Assembly: GCA_963825415.1 (NCBI GenBank)
Contig: CAWGTD010000006.1
Location: forward strand, 1 to 64,000
Source of the DNA: BP-464 sp963825415
Lineage (GTDB): Bacteria > Actinomycetota > Thermoleophilia > Solirubrobacterales > Solirubrobacteraceae
Direction: 5' to 3'
Length of the DNA: 64,000 nt
A program made the position numbers and the translations under genes. The notes under the pieces are model-generated. The model saw only the letters and a program-made list of their open reading frames with translations. It was not told where the DNA came from and ran no database searches. The stretch's first letter is position 1. Each line of letters starts with the position of its first letter. Below are positions 44,874-55,627 of this stretch, one piece after another.

Positions 44874-45629
44874 ATGTTGGAGCGGGAGGCGCTGGAGGCG
44901 ATGCTCGCGGAGGGCTGTTCACTCGAGGAGATCGGGCGACGGGTAGAGCGGCATCCGTCGACGGTCTCCTATTGGCTGAACAAATACGGCCTGTGCGCAG
45001 GCCTGCGCGAGAAACACGCCCCGAAGGGCGGGCTCTCGAAATCGGTGCTCACCGCGTTGGTGGATCAAGGCCTCAGTGTCCACCAGATCGCGGCTGAGGT
45101 GGGGATGAGCGCCGGCGCTGTGCGCCACTGGCTTAGGCGCCATGGCCTGAGGACGACGCGCGCTCGGCAGCCACGCTCCGCAGGCCCCGGTGAGCGGTTC
45201 CTGGCGGTTTGTGCCGTGCACGGTGAGACCGTGTTCCAGGTGCGAGCTGAGGGCGCGCGGCGGTGCCTGCTCTGTCGCTCGGAGGCGGTGATGCGCAGAC
45301 GGCGCCTGGTGAAGGCGACCCTCGTCGCCGAAGCCGGCGGCGGCTGCGTCCTGTGTGGCTATGACCGCTACGTCGGGGCGCTTGAGTTTCATCATGTCGA
45401 TCCGTTGTCGAAGGAGTTCTCGCTGAGCGCCGAGGGCGTCACGAGATCGCTCGAGCGAGCGCGCGCCGAGGCGAGCAAGTGCGTGCTCCTCTGCGCCACT
45501 TGCCACGCGGAGGTCGAGGGTGGTTTCGCCACTCTGCCGGATACACTGTGCGCGCTCCGGATCGTCCCTCAACCATCCGGGGTAGCTCAGTCCGGGGTAG
45601 CTCAACTGGCAGATGCGCTCGACTGTTAA
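44874..45629 (+). CDS. HNH nuclease with two N-terminal helix-turn-helix domains
   Basis: A 251-residue protein. Two similar helix-turn-helix units lie near residues 5-40 (LEEIGRRVERHPSTVSYWL) and 55-90 (VHQIAAEVGMSAGAVRHWL). A CLLC knuckle and then an HNH domain follow: CVLCGYDRY, LEFHHVDP (catalytic His pair) and CVLLCATCHAEVE (second zinc pair). Such a layout suits a sequence-directed DNA nuclease. The frame runs through a tandem copy of the tRNA-Asn 5' end and stops inside the tRNA anticodon loop, so the true C-terminus is uncertain. A LexA box lies directly upstream. Confidence 0.7.
   Translation: MLEREALEAMLAEGCSLEEIGRRVERHPSTVSYWLNKYGLCAGLREKHAPKGGLSKSVLTALVDQGLSVHQIAAEVGMSAGAVRHWLRRHGLRTTRARQPRSAGPGERFLAVCAVHGETVFQVRAEGARRCLLCRSEAVMRRRRLVKATLVAEAGGGCVLCGYDRYVGALEFHHVDPLSKEFSLSAEGVTRSLERARAEASKCVLLCATCHAEVEGGFATLPDTLCALRIVPQPSGVAQSGVAQLADALDC
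45576..45604 (+). repeat. Tandem duplication of the tRNA-Asn 5' end
   Basis: TCCGGGGTAGCTCA occurs at 45576-45589 and again at 45591-45604, where it is the first 14 bases of tRNA-Asn. The copies are 15 bases apart, head to tail. Only the second copy continues into a full cloverleaf. The first lies in the 3' end of the HNH reading frame. Confidence 0.8.
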
Positions 45630-45664
45630 TCGAGAGGTTGTGGGTTCGAGTCCCACCCCCGGAG
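45591..45664 (+). tRNA. tRNA-Asn (GTT anticodon), one extra base in the D-stem
   Basis: Acceptor TCCGGGG pairs with CCCCGGA, the anticodon stem is CTCGA/TCGAG with loop CTGTTAA (GTT at 45625-45627), and the T-stem GTGGG/CCCAC carries TTCGAGT. The 3' D-stem reads GATGC. Dropping T at 45614 gives GAGC, a perfect match to GCTC, so one inserted base is likely, either real or a sequencing error. CCA is not encoded. Confidence 0.88.
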
Positions 45665-45671
45665 CTTCCGC

Positions 45672-45698
45672 AAACGCCGCCCACGAGGCGGCGTTTTT
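45672..45698 (+). terminator. Rho-independent terminator after tRNA-Asn
   Basis: ACGCCGCC (45674-45681) and GGCGGCGT (45687-45694) form an 8-base stem with a 5-base loop, followed by TTTTT. It ends the tRNA-Asn transcript. Read from the other strand, it has a short T-run (TTT) and may also end dnaG transcripts. Confidence 0.85.
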
Positions 45699-45702
45699 CG
45701 TC

Positions 45703-47496
45703 TCAGGACTCGCTCGGAGCCGACGCCTCGAGCGCGGCGTCGATGGCGGCGTCGAGCTCCTTCTTGATCGACGTGCGGCTCGCGGCGAGGCCGGTGACCT
45801 GACCCTCGGCGTCCGAGCTTGCGTGCGCGATCGCGCGGTCGAGGCGCGAGAGCTCGAGCTGGAGCTCCTCGACGCGCAGGGTCTCGCGCGACGGCCGGCC
45901 GCTGGCGGCGCGCACGGACAGCTCGGTCATCAGCGCTGCGAGCTCCTGGTCTTCCTCGGGGAGGCCGTCGGTCGGCGAGGCGAGGTGCACCCGCAGGTGC
46001 TCGGCCGCCCGCACCAGCAACGGCGAGGAGAAGTGCTCGGGCGTCACGCGATCGAGCGCCTCGTGGCCCTGGGCCGGTAGCGCGATGCACAGCGCGAGGA
46101 AGTTGCGCTCGGTCCGCTCGCCACGCGACACGGCGCGGGACCCGTTGGTCCGCCCCGCCGGCGCCGCCTGCTTGGTCCCCGCCCCACTCCCGCCCCCACT
46201 CCGAGGCGCGCCGAGCAGCTCGGCGACCAGGCTCTCGGCGACATCGAGCTGATCCGCGACGAGGTGCTGGAGCTCCTGGCGCATGACCGAAGGCGGGAGA
46301 TCGGCGAAGACCGGCCGCAGCTCGGAGATCACGCGGTCCTTGCCCTCCGCATCCGCGGTCGCGCCCGCCAGCACGCGCTCGACCCGGAAGCGCACGAACG
46401 GCACCGACGCCTCGACCAGCGCGGCCATCGCCGGCCCGCCCTGCTCGGCGACGAGGTCGGCCGGATCGCTGCCGACCGGCAGCGGCACGACCCGCAGCTC
46501 GATCTTGCGCCCCGCCGCCACTCGCGCGGCCCGCAGCATCGCCTCCTGCCCGGCGCTGTCGGCGTCGAGCGCGAGCAGCGCCGTGGGCGCCAGCCCGGCC
46601 AGCGCCTCGATCTGCTCGGGCGTCATCGCCGTGCCCATGATCCCCACCGCGTTGCGCATCCCGGCCTGGTGCAGCGCGATGACGTCGGTGTAGCCCTCGG
46701 CCACGATCACCTGCCCGGCCCGCGCCGCGTGCGCCCGCGCGACGTCGGCGCCGAACAGCTGGCGGCCCTTCACGAAGATCTCGGTCTCGGCGGTGTTCAG
46801 GTACTTGGGTTGCTGGTCGGCGCCCAGCGCCCGCGCGCCGAACCCGAGCACGCGGCCGCGCCGGTCGGCCAGCGGGAACATGATCCGCCGCCGGAAGCGG
46901 TCGTAGACCTTGCCCTCGCGGCCGCGCTGCGACAGGCCCGCGTCGTAGATCTCGCGGTCCTTGAACCCCGCCTGCCGCGAACCCAGCAGCATGCGGTCCC
47001 ACGCGCTTGGCGCGTAGCCGACCCGGAACTCGCGCAGCACGGCCTCGTCGAGACCCCGGCCGCGCAGGTACTCGCGGGCGGGCTCGGCCTCCTCGCTCTC
47101 CCACAACATCCGCAGGTAGAACGTCGCCGCGCGCTCGAGCAGCTCCAGCAGCCGCTCGCGGCGCTCGCGATGCATCGCCGCCCCGGGCGCCTCCTCGGCG
47201 ACCTCCAGCGGCACCTTGTAGCGATCGGCCAGGTACTCGAGCGCGCCTACGAAATCGAGGCCTTCGAGCTTCTCGACGAACGTGAACGCGTCGCCACCCT
47301 CGCCGCACCCGAAGCAGTGGTAGAGCTTCTTCGCGGCATCGACGCTGAACGACGGCGTCCGTTCGTCGTGGAACGGGCACAGCCCGCTGAACGAGCTCCC
47401 GCCGGACTTGCGCAGCTCGACCCGCGAGCCCACGAGGTCGACCATGTCGATCGTGTCGCGGACGCGCTCCTTGGACTCGTCGGTGTAGCGGGCCAC
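45703..47496 (-). CDS. dnaG: DNA primase DnaG
   Basis: A 597-residue primase that makes RNA primers at the replication fork. The zinc-binding domain shows CPFH and CFGC at about residues 40-64. The RNA polymerase core includes FRRRIMFPLADRRGRVLGFG and PKYLNTAETEIFVKGRQLFG. The TOPRIM metal site is visible as VAEGYTDVIAL and LALDADSAGQ. The C-terminal region is the helicase-binding part. Length is normal. It is last in the minus-strand run recO-ppdK-molybdoenzyme-dgt-dnaG. Confidence 0.96.
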   Translation of the reverse strand: MARYTDESKERVRDTIDMVDLVGSRVELRKSGGSSFSGLCPFHDERTPSFSVDAAKKLYHCFGCGEGGDAFTFVEKLEGLDFVGALEYLADRYKVPLEVAEEAPGAAMHRERRERLLELLERAATFYLRMLWESEEAEPAREYLRGRGLDEAVLREFRVGYAPSAWDRMLLGSRQAGFKDREIYDAGLSQRGREGKVYDRFRRRIMFPLADRRGRVLGFGARALGADQQPKYLNTAETEIFVKGRQLFGADVARAHAARAGQVIVAEGYTDVIALHQAGMRNAVGIMGTAMTPEQIEALAGLAPTALLALDADSAGQEAMLRAARVAAGRKIELRVVPLPVGSDPADLVAEQGGPAMAALVEASVPFVRFRVERVLAGATADAEGKDRVISELRPVFADLPPSVMRQELQHLVADQLDVAESLVAELLGAPRSGGGSGAGTKQAAPAGRTNGSRAVSRGERTERNFLALCIALPAQGHEALDRVTPEHFSSPLLVRAAEHLRVHLASPTDGLPEEDQELAALMTELSVRAASGRPSRETLRVEELQLELSRLDRAIAHASSDAEGQVTGLAASRTSIKKELDAAIDAALEASAPSES

Positions 47497-47509
47497 TCGC
47501 GCGCCGATG

Positions 47510-48508
47510 CTAGAGGGCGAACGCGCGCGGCACCGTGAGCTCCTCGTACGCCCGCAGGCAGTAGCGGTCGGTCATGCCCGCCAGGTAGTCGGTCACCCGC
47601 TGAGCCAGATCGGCGCCGGCCGCTCCCCCGTCGTCCGGGATCGCCTCCGGGTGCTCGACGTAGTGATCGAACAGCGTCGAGATCACCAGCTGGATCTTGG
47701 CGTGCTCGGCCCGCGCGACCGGCCCGAGGTAGACCTCGTCGAACATGAAGGTGCGCAGCGCGTCCATCGCCGCGCCGACCTCCTCGCCCTGCACGATGTC
47801 GCCGGCCTGCGCCGACGCCTCGACGAGGTCGTGCACCAGCGTGTCGATCCGCTTGGACCCCCGCGGCCCGAGCACGGCGATCGCGGCGGCCGGCAGCGCG
47901 GCCGCGTCGAGCACCCCGGCGCGCACCGCGTCGTCGATGTCGTGGTTGATGTAGGCGACGCGATCGACGAGCCGCACGATGCGCCCCTCGAGCGTCCGCG
48001 GCATCGGCGCGCGCCCCGAGTGACAGACGATCCCGTCGCGAACGTCCTCGTTGAGGTTGAGCTCCTCGAGGACGTCGGCGACGCGAAGCGAGTGCTCGTA
48101 ATGGCGAAATTCCCGTCCCCCGAACCGCTCCTGCAGGCGCTCGTCGAGCACCGCCTCGCCGATGTGCCCGAACGGCGGGTGCCCGAGGTCGTGGCCCAGG
48201 CCGATCGCCTCGGCGAGGTCCTCGTTCAGGCGCAGCGCCCGCGCCACGGTTCGGGCGATCTGCGTGACCTCCAGCGTGTGGGTCAGCCGCGTGCGGTAGT
48301 GATCGCCCTCCGGCGCGACGAAGACCTGCGTCTTGTGCTTCAGGCGCCGGAAGGACTTGGAGTGCACGATCCGGTCGCGGTCGCGCTGTAGCGGCGTGCG
48401 CACGCCGCAGTCCGGCTCGGCCACCGCGCGGCGCGCCGGATAGGACCGCGCGGCCAGCGGCGAGAGCCACTGCTCCTCCCAGCGCTGGCGTTCGGCGGCG
48501 AAGTCCAT
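47510..48508 (-). CDS. dgt: Deoxyguanosinetriphosphate triphosphohydrolase-like protein (HD domain)
   Basis: A 332-residue HD-domain phosphohydrolase that cleaves dNTPs to nucleoside and triphosphate. SFRRLKHKTQVFVAPEGDHYRTRLTHTLEV is shown here by its parts RRLKHKTQVF and RLTHTLEV; GLGHDLGHPPFGHIGE holds the HD metal ligands, and CHSGRAP and LVDRVAYINHDIDDA complete the site. The ATG at 48508 is preferred; a GTG at 48526 is possible. It lies 13 bases before dnaG, a gene pair seen in many actinobacteria. Confidence 0.9.
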   Translation of the reverse strand: MDFAAERQRWEEQWLSPLAARSYPARRAVAEPDCGVRTPLQRDRDRIVHSKSFRRLKHKTQVFVAPEGDHYRTRLTHTLEVTQIARTVARALRLNEDLAEAIGLGHDLGHPPFGHIGEAVLDERLQERFGGREFRHYEHSLRVADVLEELNLNEDVRDGIVCHSGRAPMPRTLEGRIVRLVDRVAYINHDIDDAVRAGVLDAAALPAAAIAVLGPRGSKRIDTLVHDLVEASAQAGDIVQGEEVGAAMDALRTFMFDEVYLGPVARAEHAKIQLVISTLFDHYVEHPEAIPDDGGAAGADLAQRVTDYLAGMTDRYCLRAYEELTVPRAFAL

Positions 48509-48535
48509 CGCTACCGATTCTCGCACCGGGCCCCG

Positions 48536-49152
48536 CTAGCGCCAGGACCCGTGGCGCTGTTGCAGCCAGGGATCGCCGTCGTTGTGATAGCCGTTGCGCT
48601 CCCAGAAGCCGGGCGTGTCCTCGGGCATCAGGACGAGCGCGCTCAGCCACTTGGCCGACTTCCACAGGTAGCGCGAGGGAACCAGCAGCCGCGCCGGCCA
48701 GCCGTGCTCGGGCTCCAGCGGCACACCGTCGAACGCGTAGGCGATCAGCGCCTCGTCGAGCGCCGACAGCGGCAGGTTGGTCGTGTAGCCGTCGTAGCCA
48801 TGGGCCATCACGTGGGTCGCGTCCTCGCGCGGCCGCGCCCGATCGACGAGCGCGCGCGCCGGCACACCCTCCCAGCGCGTGTCGAACTTCGACCAGCGCG
48901 TGACGCAGTGAAGGTCGCACACGCGCGTCTCGGCACCAAGCGCGCGGAACTCGTCCCAGTCGAAGGCCACCGGCTCGTCGACCCAGCCGCCAACCTCGAG
49001 CCTCCAGTTCTCCAGGTCGAGCTTCGGGACCGAGCGGAAAGTGAACTCGGGGAACTTCAGCGTCGGCGACTGGCCCGGCGGCAGCCGCTCGGGGTCGATG
49101 CCCAGCTTCGCCGCGCGCCGGCGGCCCCGGTCGCCGAACGCCCGCGGCGTGA

Positions 49153-49156
<4 letters not shown>
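48536..49156 (-). CDS. Sulfite oxidase-like (YedY/MsrP-type) molybdopterin oxidoreductase
   Basis: A 206-residue molybdopterin-dependent enzyme. RVCDLHCVTRWSKFDTRWEGV contains the cysteine that binds molybdenum, and LEVGGWVDEPVAFDWDEF and GYTTNLPLSALDE are family blocks. EHGWPARLLVPSRYLWKSAKW is the conserved C-terminal region. There is no signal peptide, so it is probably cytoplasmic, unlike periplasmic YedY. Its GTG overlaps the ppdK stop as GTGA, an unexpected partner for ppdK. The substrate is unknown. Confidence 0.85.
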
Positions 49157-51792
<2,636 letters not shown>

Positions 51793-51804
51793 CCCGCGGC
51801 AAGC

Positions 51805-52527
51805 CTATCCGGCAACCGCGGGGCGCAGGCGGAGGTGCGCGTGGTGCTCGACGGTCTCGGAGATCGCGCGGTCGGCCTGGCGCAGCGCGCGCTCGCCGGC
51901 CGGCGGAGCTTCGGCCAGCGGGCGGCCGAGCGCCCCGACCATGAACGTGTGCGCCTCCTCGCCCAGCGGGAACGACGACGCCTCGCATGCGGCGCAAACC
52001 ACCCCGCCGGCAGCACCCGAGAAGCCCGTCAGGTGCTCGCGCTCGCCGCAGGTGGCGCACGTCGCCAGGTGCGGCGCGAGCCCCGCGGCCACCAGCAGCT
52101 TCAGCCGGAACGCGAGCTGGTTCTGGTGGGTCGCCCGGCTCGTGTCGGCGTCGAGCAGCGCCAGCTCGTGGCGCAGCAGGTGAAAGACCTCCGGGTGTGG
52201 CTCGGCGGTCTCGAAGAGGCGCCCGACGGCGTCGCACGCGCGAGCGGCGGCATCGAGCGCGCCCGCGTCGGCGCGCAGGTGCGCGTGGGCGACGACCGTG
52301 TCGGCGCCCGTGACGGTGAGCAGATCGCCGCGGCCCTCGTGCAGCAGCAGCGCAACGTGGGAGAAGGGCTCCAGCCGCCCGCCGAACCGGCTGCGTGCCC
52401 TGCGCACGCCCTTGGCGATCGCACCGACGCGCCCCCGATCAGGGGTATACAGGTGCAGGATCCGGTCGGCCTCCCCGTAGCGCAGCGAGCGCAGGACGAC
52501 CGCCTCGGTCTTGAGCGGGGCCGCCAT
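51805..52527 (-). CDS. recO: DNA repair protein RecO
   Basis: A 240-residue recombination mediator that helps load RecA with RecR. The N-terminal OB fold is clear (KTEAVVLRSLRYGEADRILHL, VGAIAKGVRRARSRFGGRLE). The C-terminal helical part has a zinc site: CATCGER and CAACE. The ATG at 52527 fits the family start. A -10 like sequence on the minus strand lies just upstream and is shared with the divergent glutaredoxin gene. Confidence 0.93.
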   Translation of the reverse strand: MAAPLKTEAVVLRSLRYGEADRILHLYTPDRGRVGAIAKGVRRARSRFGGRLEPFSHVALLLHEGRGDLLTVTGADTVVAHAHLRADAGALDAAARACDAVGRLFETAEPHPEVFHLLRHELALLDADTSRATHQNQLAFRLKLLVAAGLAPHLATCATCGEREHLTGFSGAAGGVVCAACEASSFPLGEEAHTFMVGALGRPLAEAPPAGERALRQADRAISETVEHHAHLRLRPAVAG

Positions 52528-52536
52528 CAGCGAGTT

Positions 52537-52544
52537 ACTATACT
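52537..52544. promoter_or_regulatory. Symmetric -10 element shared by recO and glutaredoxin genes
   Basis: ACTATACT reads TATACT on the plus strand (52539-52544) and TATAGT on the minus strand (52542-52537). Both are one mismatch or less from TATAAT-like boxes. Expected starts are near 52551 (plus) and 52530 (minus), only 3 or 4 bases before the ATGs at 52555 and 52527. No good -35 was seen on either side. Confidence 0.5.
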
Positions 52545-52554
52545 GAATGAAGTA

Positions 52555-52806
52555 ATGAACAAGATCAAGCTCTATTCGACCGATGCCTGCTCGTTCTGCG
52601 TCCGCGCGAAGGCGCTCCTGGACGCACGCGGCTTCGAGTACGAGGAGCTCAATCTCTCGCGCGACCCGGACGGACGCGCCGAGCTCGTTCGCAAGACCGG
52701 CATGCTGAGCTTCCCGCAGATCGTCATCGGCGACGAAGTCGTCGGCGGCTTCATGGAGCTGGTCGCAGCCGATCGCGCCGGCCGCCTGCGCGCCCTGGCT
52801 GCCTGA
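52555..52806 (+). CDS. Glutaredoxin-like protein
   Basis: An 83-residue thioredoxin-fold protein. IKLYSTDACSFCVRAKALLD carries the C-x2-C redox site at about residues 12-15, and LSFPQIVIGDEVVGGFMEL has the cis-proline and glutathione-binding region. Length and motif match the GrxC type or mycoredoxin. It is divergent from recO with 27 bases between the starts, and its mRNA may be leaderless. Confidence 0.9.
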   Translation: MNKIKLYSTDACSFCVRAKALLDARGFEYEELNLSRDPDGRAELVRKTGMLSFPQIVIGDEVVGGFMELVAADRAGRLRALAA

Positions 52807-52822
52807 GTTAGATTCGTCGCGG

Positions 52823-53413
52823 ATGTCACGGATGGCGCCAAGCCGAGTCTCGCGGCTGTCCCTCTCGCTGCTGGCCTGCGCCGCGGCCGCCCCTTCGGCC
52901 GCTTCCGCGGCGGTCATTCCCAAGGGCCCCGACGCGGGCGTGTTCAGCCTGAGCTGCAAGGGGGCCGACCTCTTCCCGAACGCCACCAACCGCACGACCG
53001 CGCGCCTGGCCACCGCCTGCCTGATCAACGAGGTACGACGCGTCGCCGGCCTGCATCGGCTCGAGACGGTGCGCGAGCTGCGCCGGATCGCCGCCGCCCA
53101 CTCGCGCGACATGGTCCTCCGGCGCTACTTCGCCCACACCGAGCCGCCACGCCGCACGCTGGCGGCGCGGCTGCGCTCGATCGACTGGTCGGGCGCCGCG
53201 GGCGAGAACATCGCCTGGGGCACCACCTACTACGCCACGCCGAGGGCGATCGTGTGGGCGTGGATGCGCAGCCCCGGCCACCGCGCCAACATCCTCTTCC
53301 CCGGTTATCGGTCGGTGGGCGTCGCGCTCTCGCTCGGCGTGCCGAAGGGCGGGTCGCTCCCCGGCTCCACCTATACGGCCGACTTCGGCGCCGGGGCTAG
53401 CGCCGGGGGCTAA
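52823..53413 (+). CDS. Secreted CAP-domain (SCP/PR1-like) protein
   Basis: A 196-residue exported protein. The signal peptide includes LSLSLLACAAAAPSAASA. The CAP domain shows HSRDMVLRRYFAHTEP, GENIAWG, WMRSPGHRANILFPGY and TADFG, the four family signatures. The role of bacterial CAP proteins is not settled; they may bind lipid or act on wall material. It begins 16 bases after the glutaredoxin stop. Its TAA overlaps the TAG of the convergent mutM. Confidence 0.85.
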   Translation: MSRMAPSRVSRLSLSLLACAAAAPSAASAAVIPKGPDAGVFSLSCKGADLFPNATNRTTARLATACLINEVRRVAGLHRLETVRELRRIAAAHSRDMVLRRYFAHTEPPRRTLAARLRSIDWSGAAGENIAWGTTYYATPRAIVWAWMRSPGHRANILFPGYRSVGVALSLGVPKGGSLPGSTYTADFGAGASAGG

Positions 53414-54250
53414 CGCCGGCGGCGCCGCGGGCGCGGCTGGCAGCGCTCGCACACGTAGGTTCCGCGGCCCGCGGCCACGAACTTCACCACGGTCGTCCCG
53501 CACACCGGGCACGGCTCGCCCGCGCGGCGGTGGACCAGGAACTCGTTCTGGAAGGCGCCGGCCACACCTTCGGGGTCGCGGAAGTCGTCGATCGTCGCCC
53601 CGCCCGCCGCGAGGCCGGCGGTCAGCGTGACCTGCACGGCGTCGGCAAGCGCTTCGTACTGCGCGGCGGTGAGGCGACCGGCGGGCCGCAGCGGATGGAT
53701 GCGCGCGCGAAACAGCGCCTCGTCGGCGTAGATGTTGCCCACGCCCGCGACCCGGCGCTGGTCGAGCAGGAACGCCTTGACGGGCGCGCGGCGCCCACGG
53801 GCCAGGTCGCGCAGGAGCGGCCCGGTCAGCTCGCCGTCGAGCGGCTCGACGCCCAACCGCGGGGCGAAGAACGCCTGCAGCGCGGCCTCACCCAGCATCA
53901 GCTCGCCGGTGCCGAACCGCCGCGGGTCGGAGAACCGCAGCTCGTGGCCGTCGTCGAGCGTCAACACGACCCGCACGTACGGCGTGTCCGCCGGCGGGTC
54001 GTAGAGCAGCGTCCCGGTCATCCGCAGGTGCATGACCAGGAAGACCTCATCCGTCGAGCTCCCAGACGAGGTACTTGCCGCGCCGGCGCAGGCTCCGCAC
54101 CCGCCGCCCGGCCACGGCATCCTCGATCGCCGCCGGCGCCAGCGGCGAGCACCAGCGGGGGTCCAGCACCTCCACGCGCTCGATCGCGCGTCCCTCGACC
54201 CCGGGCGCGAGCCGCCTGCGGATCGTCTCGACCTCCGGAAGCTCGGGCAC
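53410..54250 (-). CDS. mutM: Formamidopyrimidine-DNA glycosylase MutM, one frameshift at 54051-54052
   Basis: This enzyme removes oxidised purines such as 8-oxoguanine. PELPEVETIRRRLAPG is the diagnostic N-terminus with catalytic Pro1 and Glu2. The main body has VMHLRMTGTL, SDPRRFGTGEL and VGNIYADEALFRARIHP, and the C-terminal zinc finger reads CPVCGTT...CERCQ. The frame breaks after LVWELD; one extra G in a GG pair explains it. Repaired length is about 279 residues, normal. The GTG start overlaps the upstream stop by one base. Confidence 0.88.
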
Positions 54251-54816
54251 TAGCCGGTCGCTGCGGTGACCTTCAACGAGCGCACGACGCGGCGGAAGAT
54301 CGAGTCCTCGAGCTTTCCGAAGACGTCCGGCGGCGCGTAGGCGTCGACGACGACCTCGCCGCCCTCGGCGTAGACGTGGGTCGAGCGCACGGTGCGGGGC
54401 TTGCCGTTGATGGTCTCGTTCGCCACGATCACCACCGCGGGCTCGTGGGCGGCGCGGGTGCCCTTGGCCTTGCTCTCCTTGAACGACGGGTCGCGCGTCT
54501 TGGCGGCGCCGACGAGCGCGTCGCGAGCCGCGTCGAGCTCGGTGGCCGTCGACGGCAGCGGCTCGGTGCGCGGATAGCGCCAGACCGCGATCGTCGCCTC
54601 ACCGGAGGTCATCGTTGCCAGCAACGGGGCCGTTCCGGGCCTGTAGTGCCAGATCGTGGGCCGCTCGAACGAGACGCCGTGCTGGGCGAGCGTCACCCGC
54701 GTCCAGCCGAACGCTTCGCGGCTCGACTTCGTGACGTCGGGCGGCTTGGTCTTGTCGTTGCCGCATCCGGCCATGACCAAGACGGCGGCGGCAATCGGCG
54801 CGATTCCTCGACGCAC
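54250..54816 (-). CDS. Lipoprotein of unknown function
   Basis: A 188-residue protein with a lipobox near residue 18 (AAAVLVMAGC). The mature part (VTLAQHGVSFERPTIWHY, AVVIVANETINGKPRTVRSTHVY, VVRSLKVT) has alternating beta strands and looks like the LpqN/PsbP-like family of small surface lipoproteins, which is tentative. It is co-directional with mutM with a one-base overlap. No enzyme motif is visible. Confidence 0.65.
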   Translation of the reverse strand: MRRGIAPIAAAVLVMAGCGNDKTKPPDVTKSSREAFGWTRVTLAQHGVSFERPTIWHYRPGTAPLLATMTSGEATIAVWRYPRTEPLPSTATELDAARDALVGAAKTRDPSFKESKAKGTRAAHEPAVVIVANETINGKPRTVRSTHVYAEGGEVVVDAYAPPDVFGKLEDSIFRRVVRSLKVTAATG

Positions 54817-54835
54817 GGACCGGACTGTATCCCTG

Positions 54836-55606
54836 CTACCGGTCTCTACGGGCGTGCACGACGATCCTTCCCTGCGCCGGATGCTCGGGGGGCGCCTGGC
54901 GGTGGCGAGCCAGAAAGGCGAGATAGCGCGGGGTTCGCCTGATGCTCCGCAGCAGCCGGAAGGCGGCGTCGTCGCGGCTGACCACCTCGACCGCCCCGAA
55001 GCCGACGGTGCGCAGCATCGCGACCAGCGCCTCGGGGTTCGGCCCCCACCAGTTCGTCGGATCGAGCCCGAGCTCGTGGCCGGGATAGAACGCCATCGCC
55101 GGCCGCCGCGTCCAGGTCATGTCGACGTGCGTCTCGACGACGAGCAGCTCACCCGTGACGCTCGCCAGGCGCTCCAGCGCGAGCAGCGGATGGCGCAGGT
55201 GGTAGAGCACTCCCAGGCAGAGCACGACGTCCCACGTCCCGACCGTGGCCGGGTCGAGGTCCATCACGTCGACCTCGGTGTCCTCCACGCGCGACCCGAG
55301 AGTGCTCCGGGCGAACTCGAAGCCCGCCTTCGTGCTCCAGTTCGACCCGTCCCAGGCGAAGCTGTCGGTGGCCATCACCCGGGCGGCGCCGCGGCGCTCG
55401 GCGTCGAACGAGAAGAACCCGTCCCACGCGCCGACGTCGAGCACCGTCTTGCCGGCGAGGGCGGGCAGGCGCAGCAGCTCGGCGCGCTTGCGCGTGTCGT
55501 CGCGGCCGGGCGTCACCAGGCCCGGCTGCAGCTCGATCGAGTGAAACCAGTCGATCTCCCCCATCCGGCGGGCGATCTCGTCGGTGTTTTCGGGCCGTGC
55601 GGGCAC
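54836..55606 (-). CDS. SAM-dependent methyltransferase, CmoB-like (DUF1698 type)
   Basis: A 256-residue methyltransferase. WFHSIELQPGLVTPG and RKRAELLRLPALAGKTVLDVGAWDGFF are the typical start of CmoB-related proteins, with the SAM loop VLDVGAWDG. LCLGVLYHLRHPLLALERL and NWWGPNPEALVAMLRTVGF complete the family pattern. True CmoB modifies tRNA uridine 34 with carboxy-SAM; without CmoA here and at this shorter length, it is more likely a small-molecule or sugar methyltransferase. Confidence 0.75.
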   Translation of the reverse strand: MPARPENTDEIARRMGEIDWFHSIELQPGLVTPGRDDTRKRAELLRLPALAGKTVLDVGAWDGFFSFDAERRGAARVMATDSFAWDGSNWSTKAGFEFARSTLGSRVEDTEVDVMDLDPATVGTWDVVLCLGVLYHLRHPLLALERLASVTGELLVVETHVDMTWTRRPAMAFYPGHELGLDPTNWWGPNPEALVAMLRTVGFGAVEVVSRDDAAFRLLRSIRRTPRYLAFLARHRQAPPEHPAQGRIVVHARRDR

Positions 55607-55627
55607 GGCGCGGCAGGGTAGCTGCGG

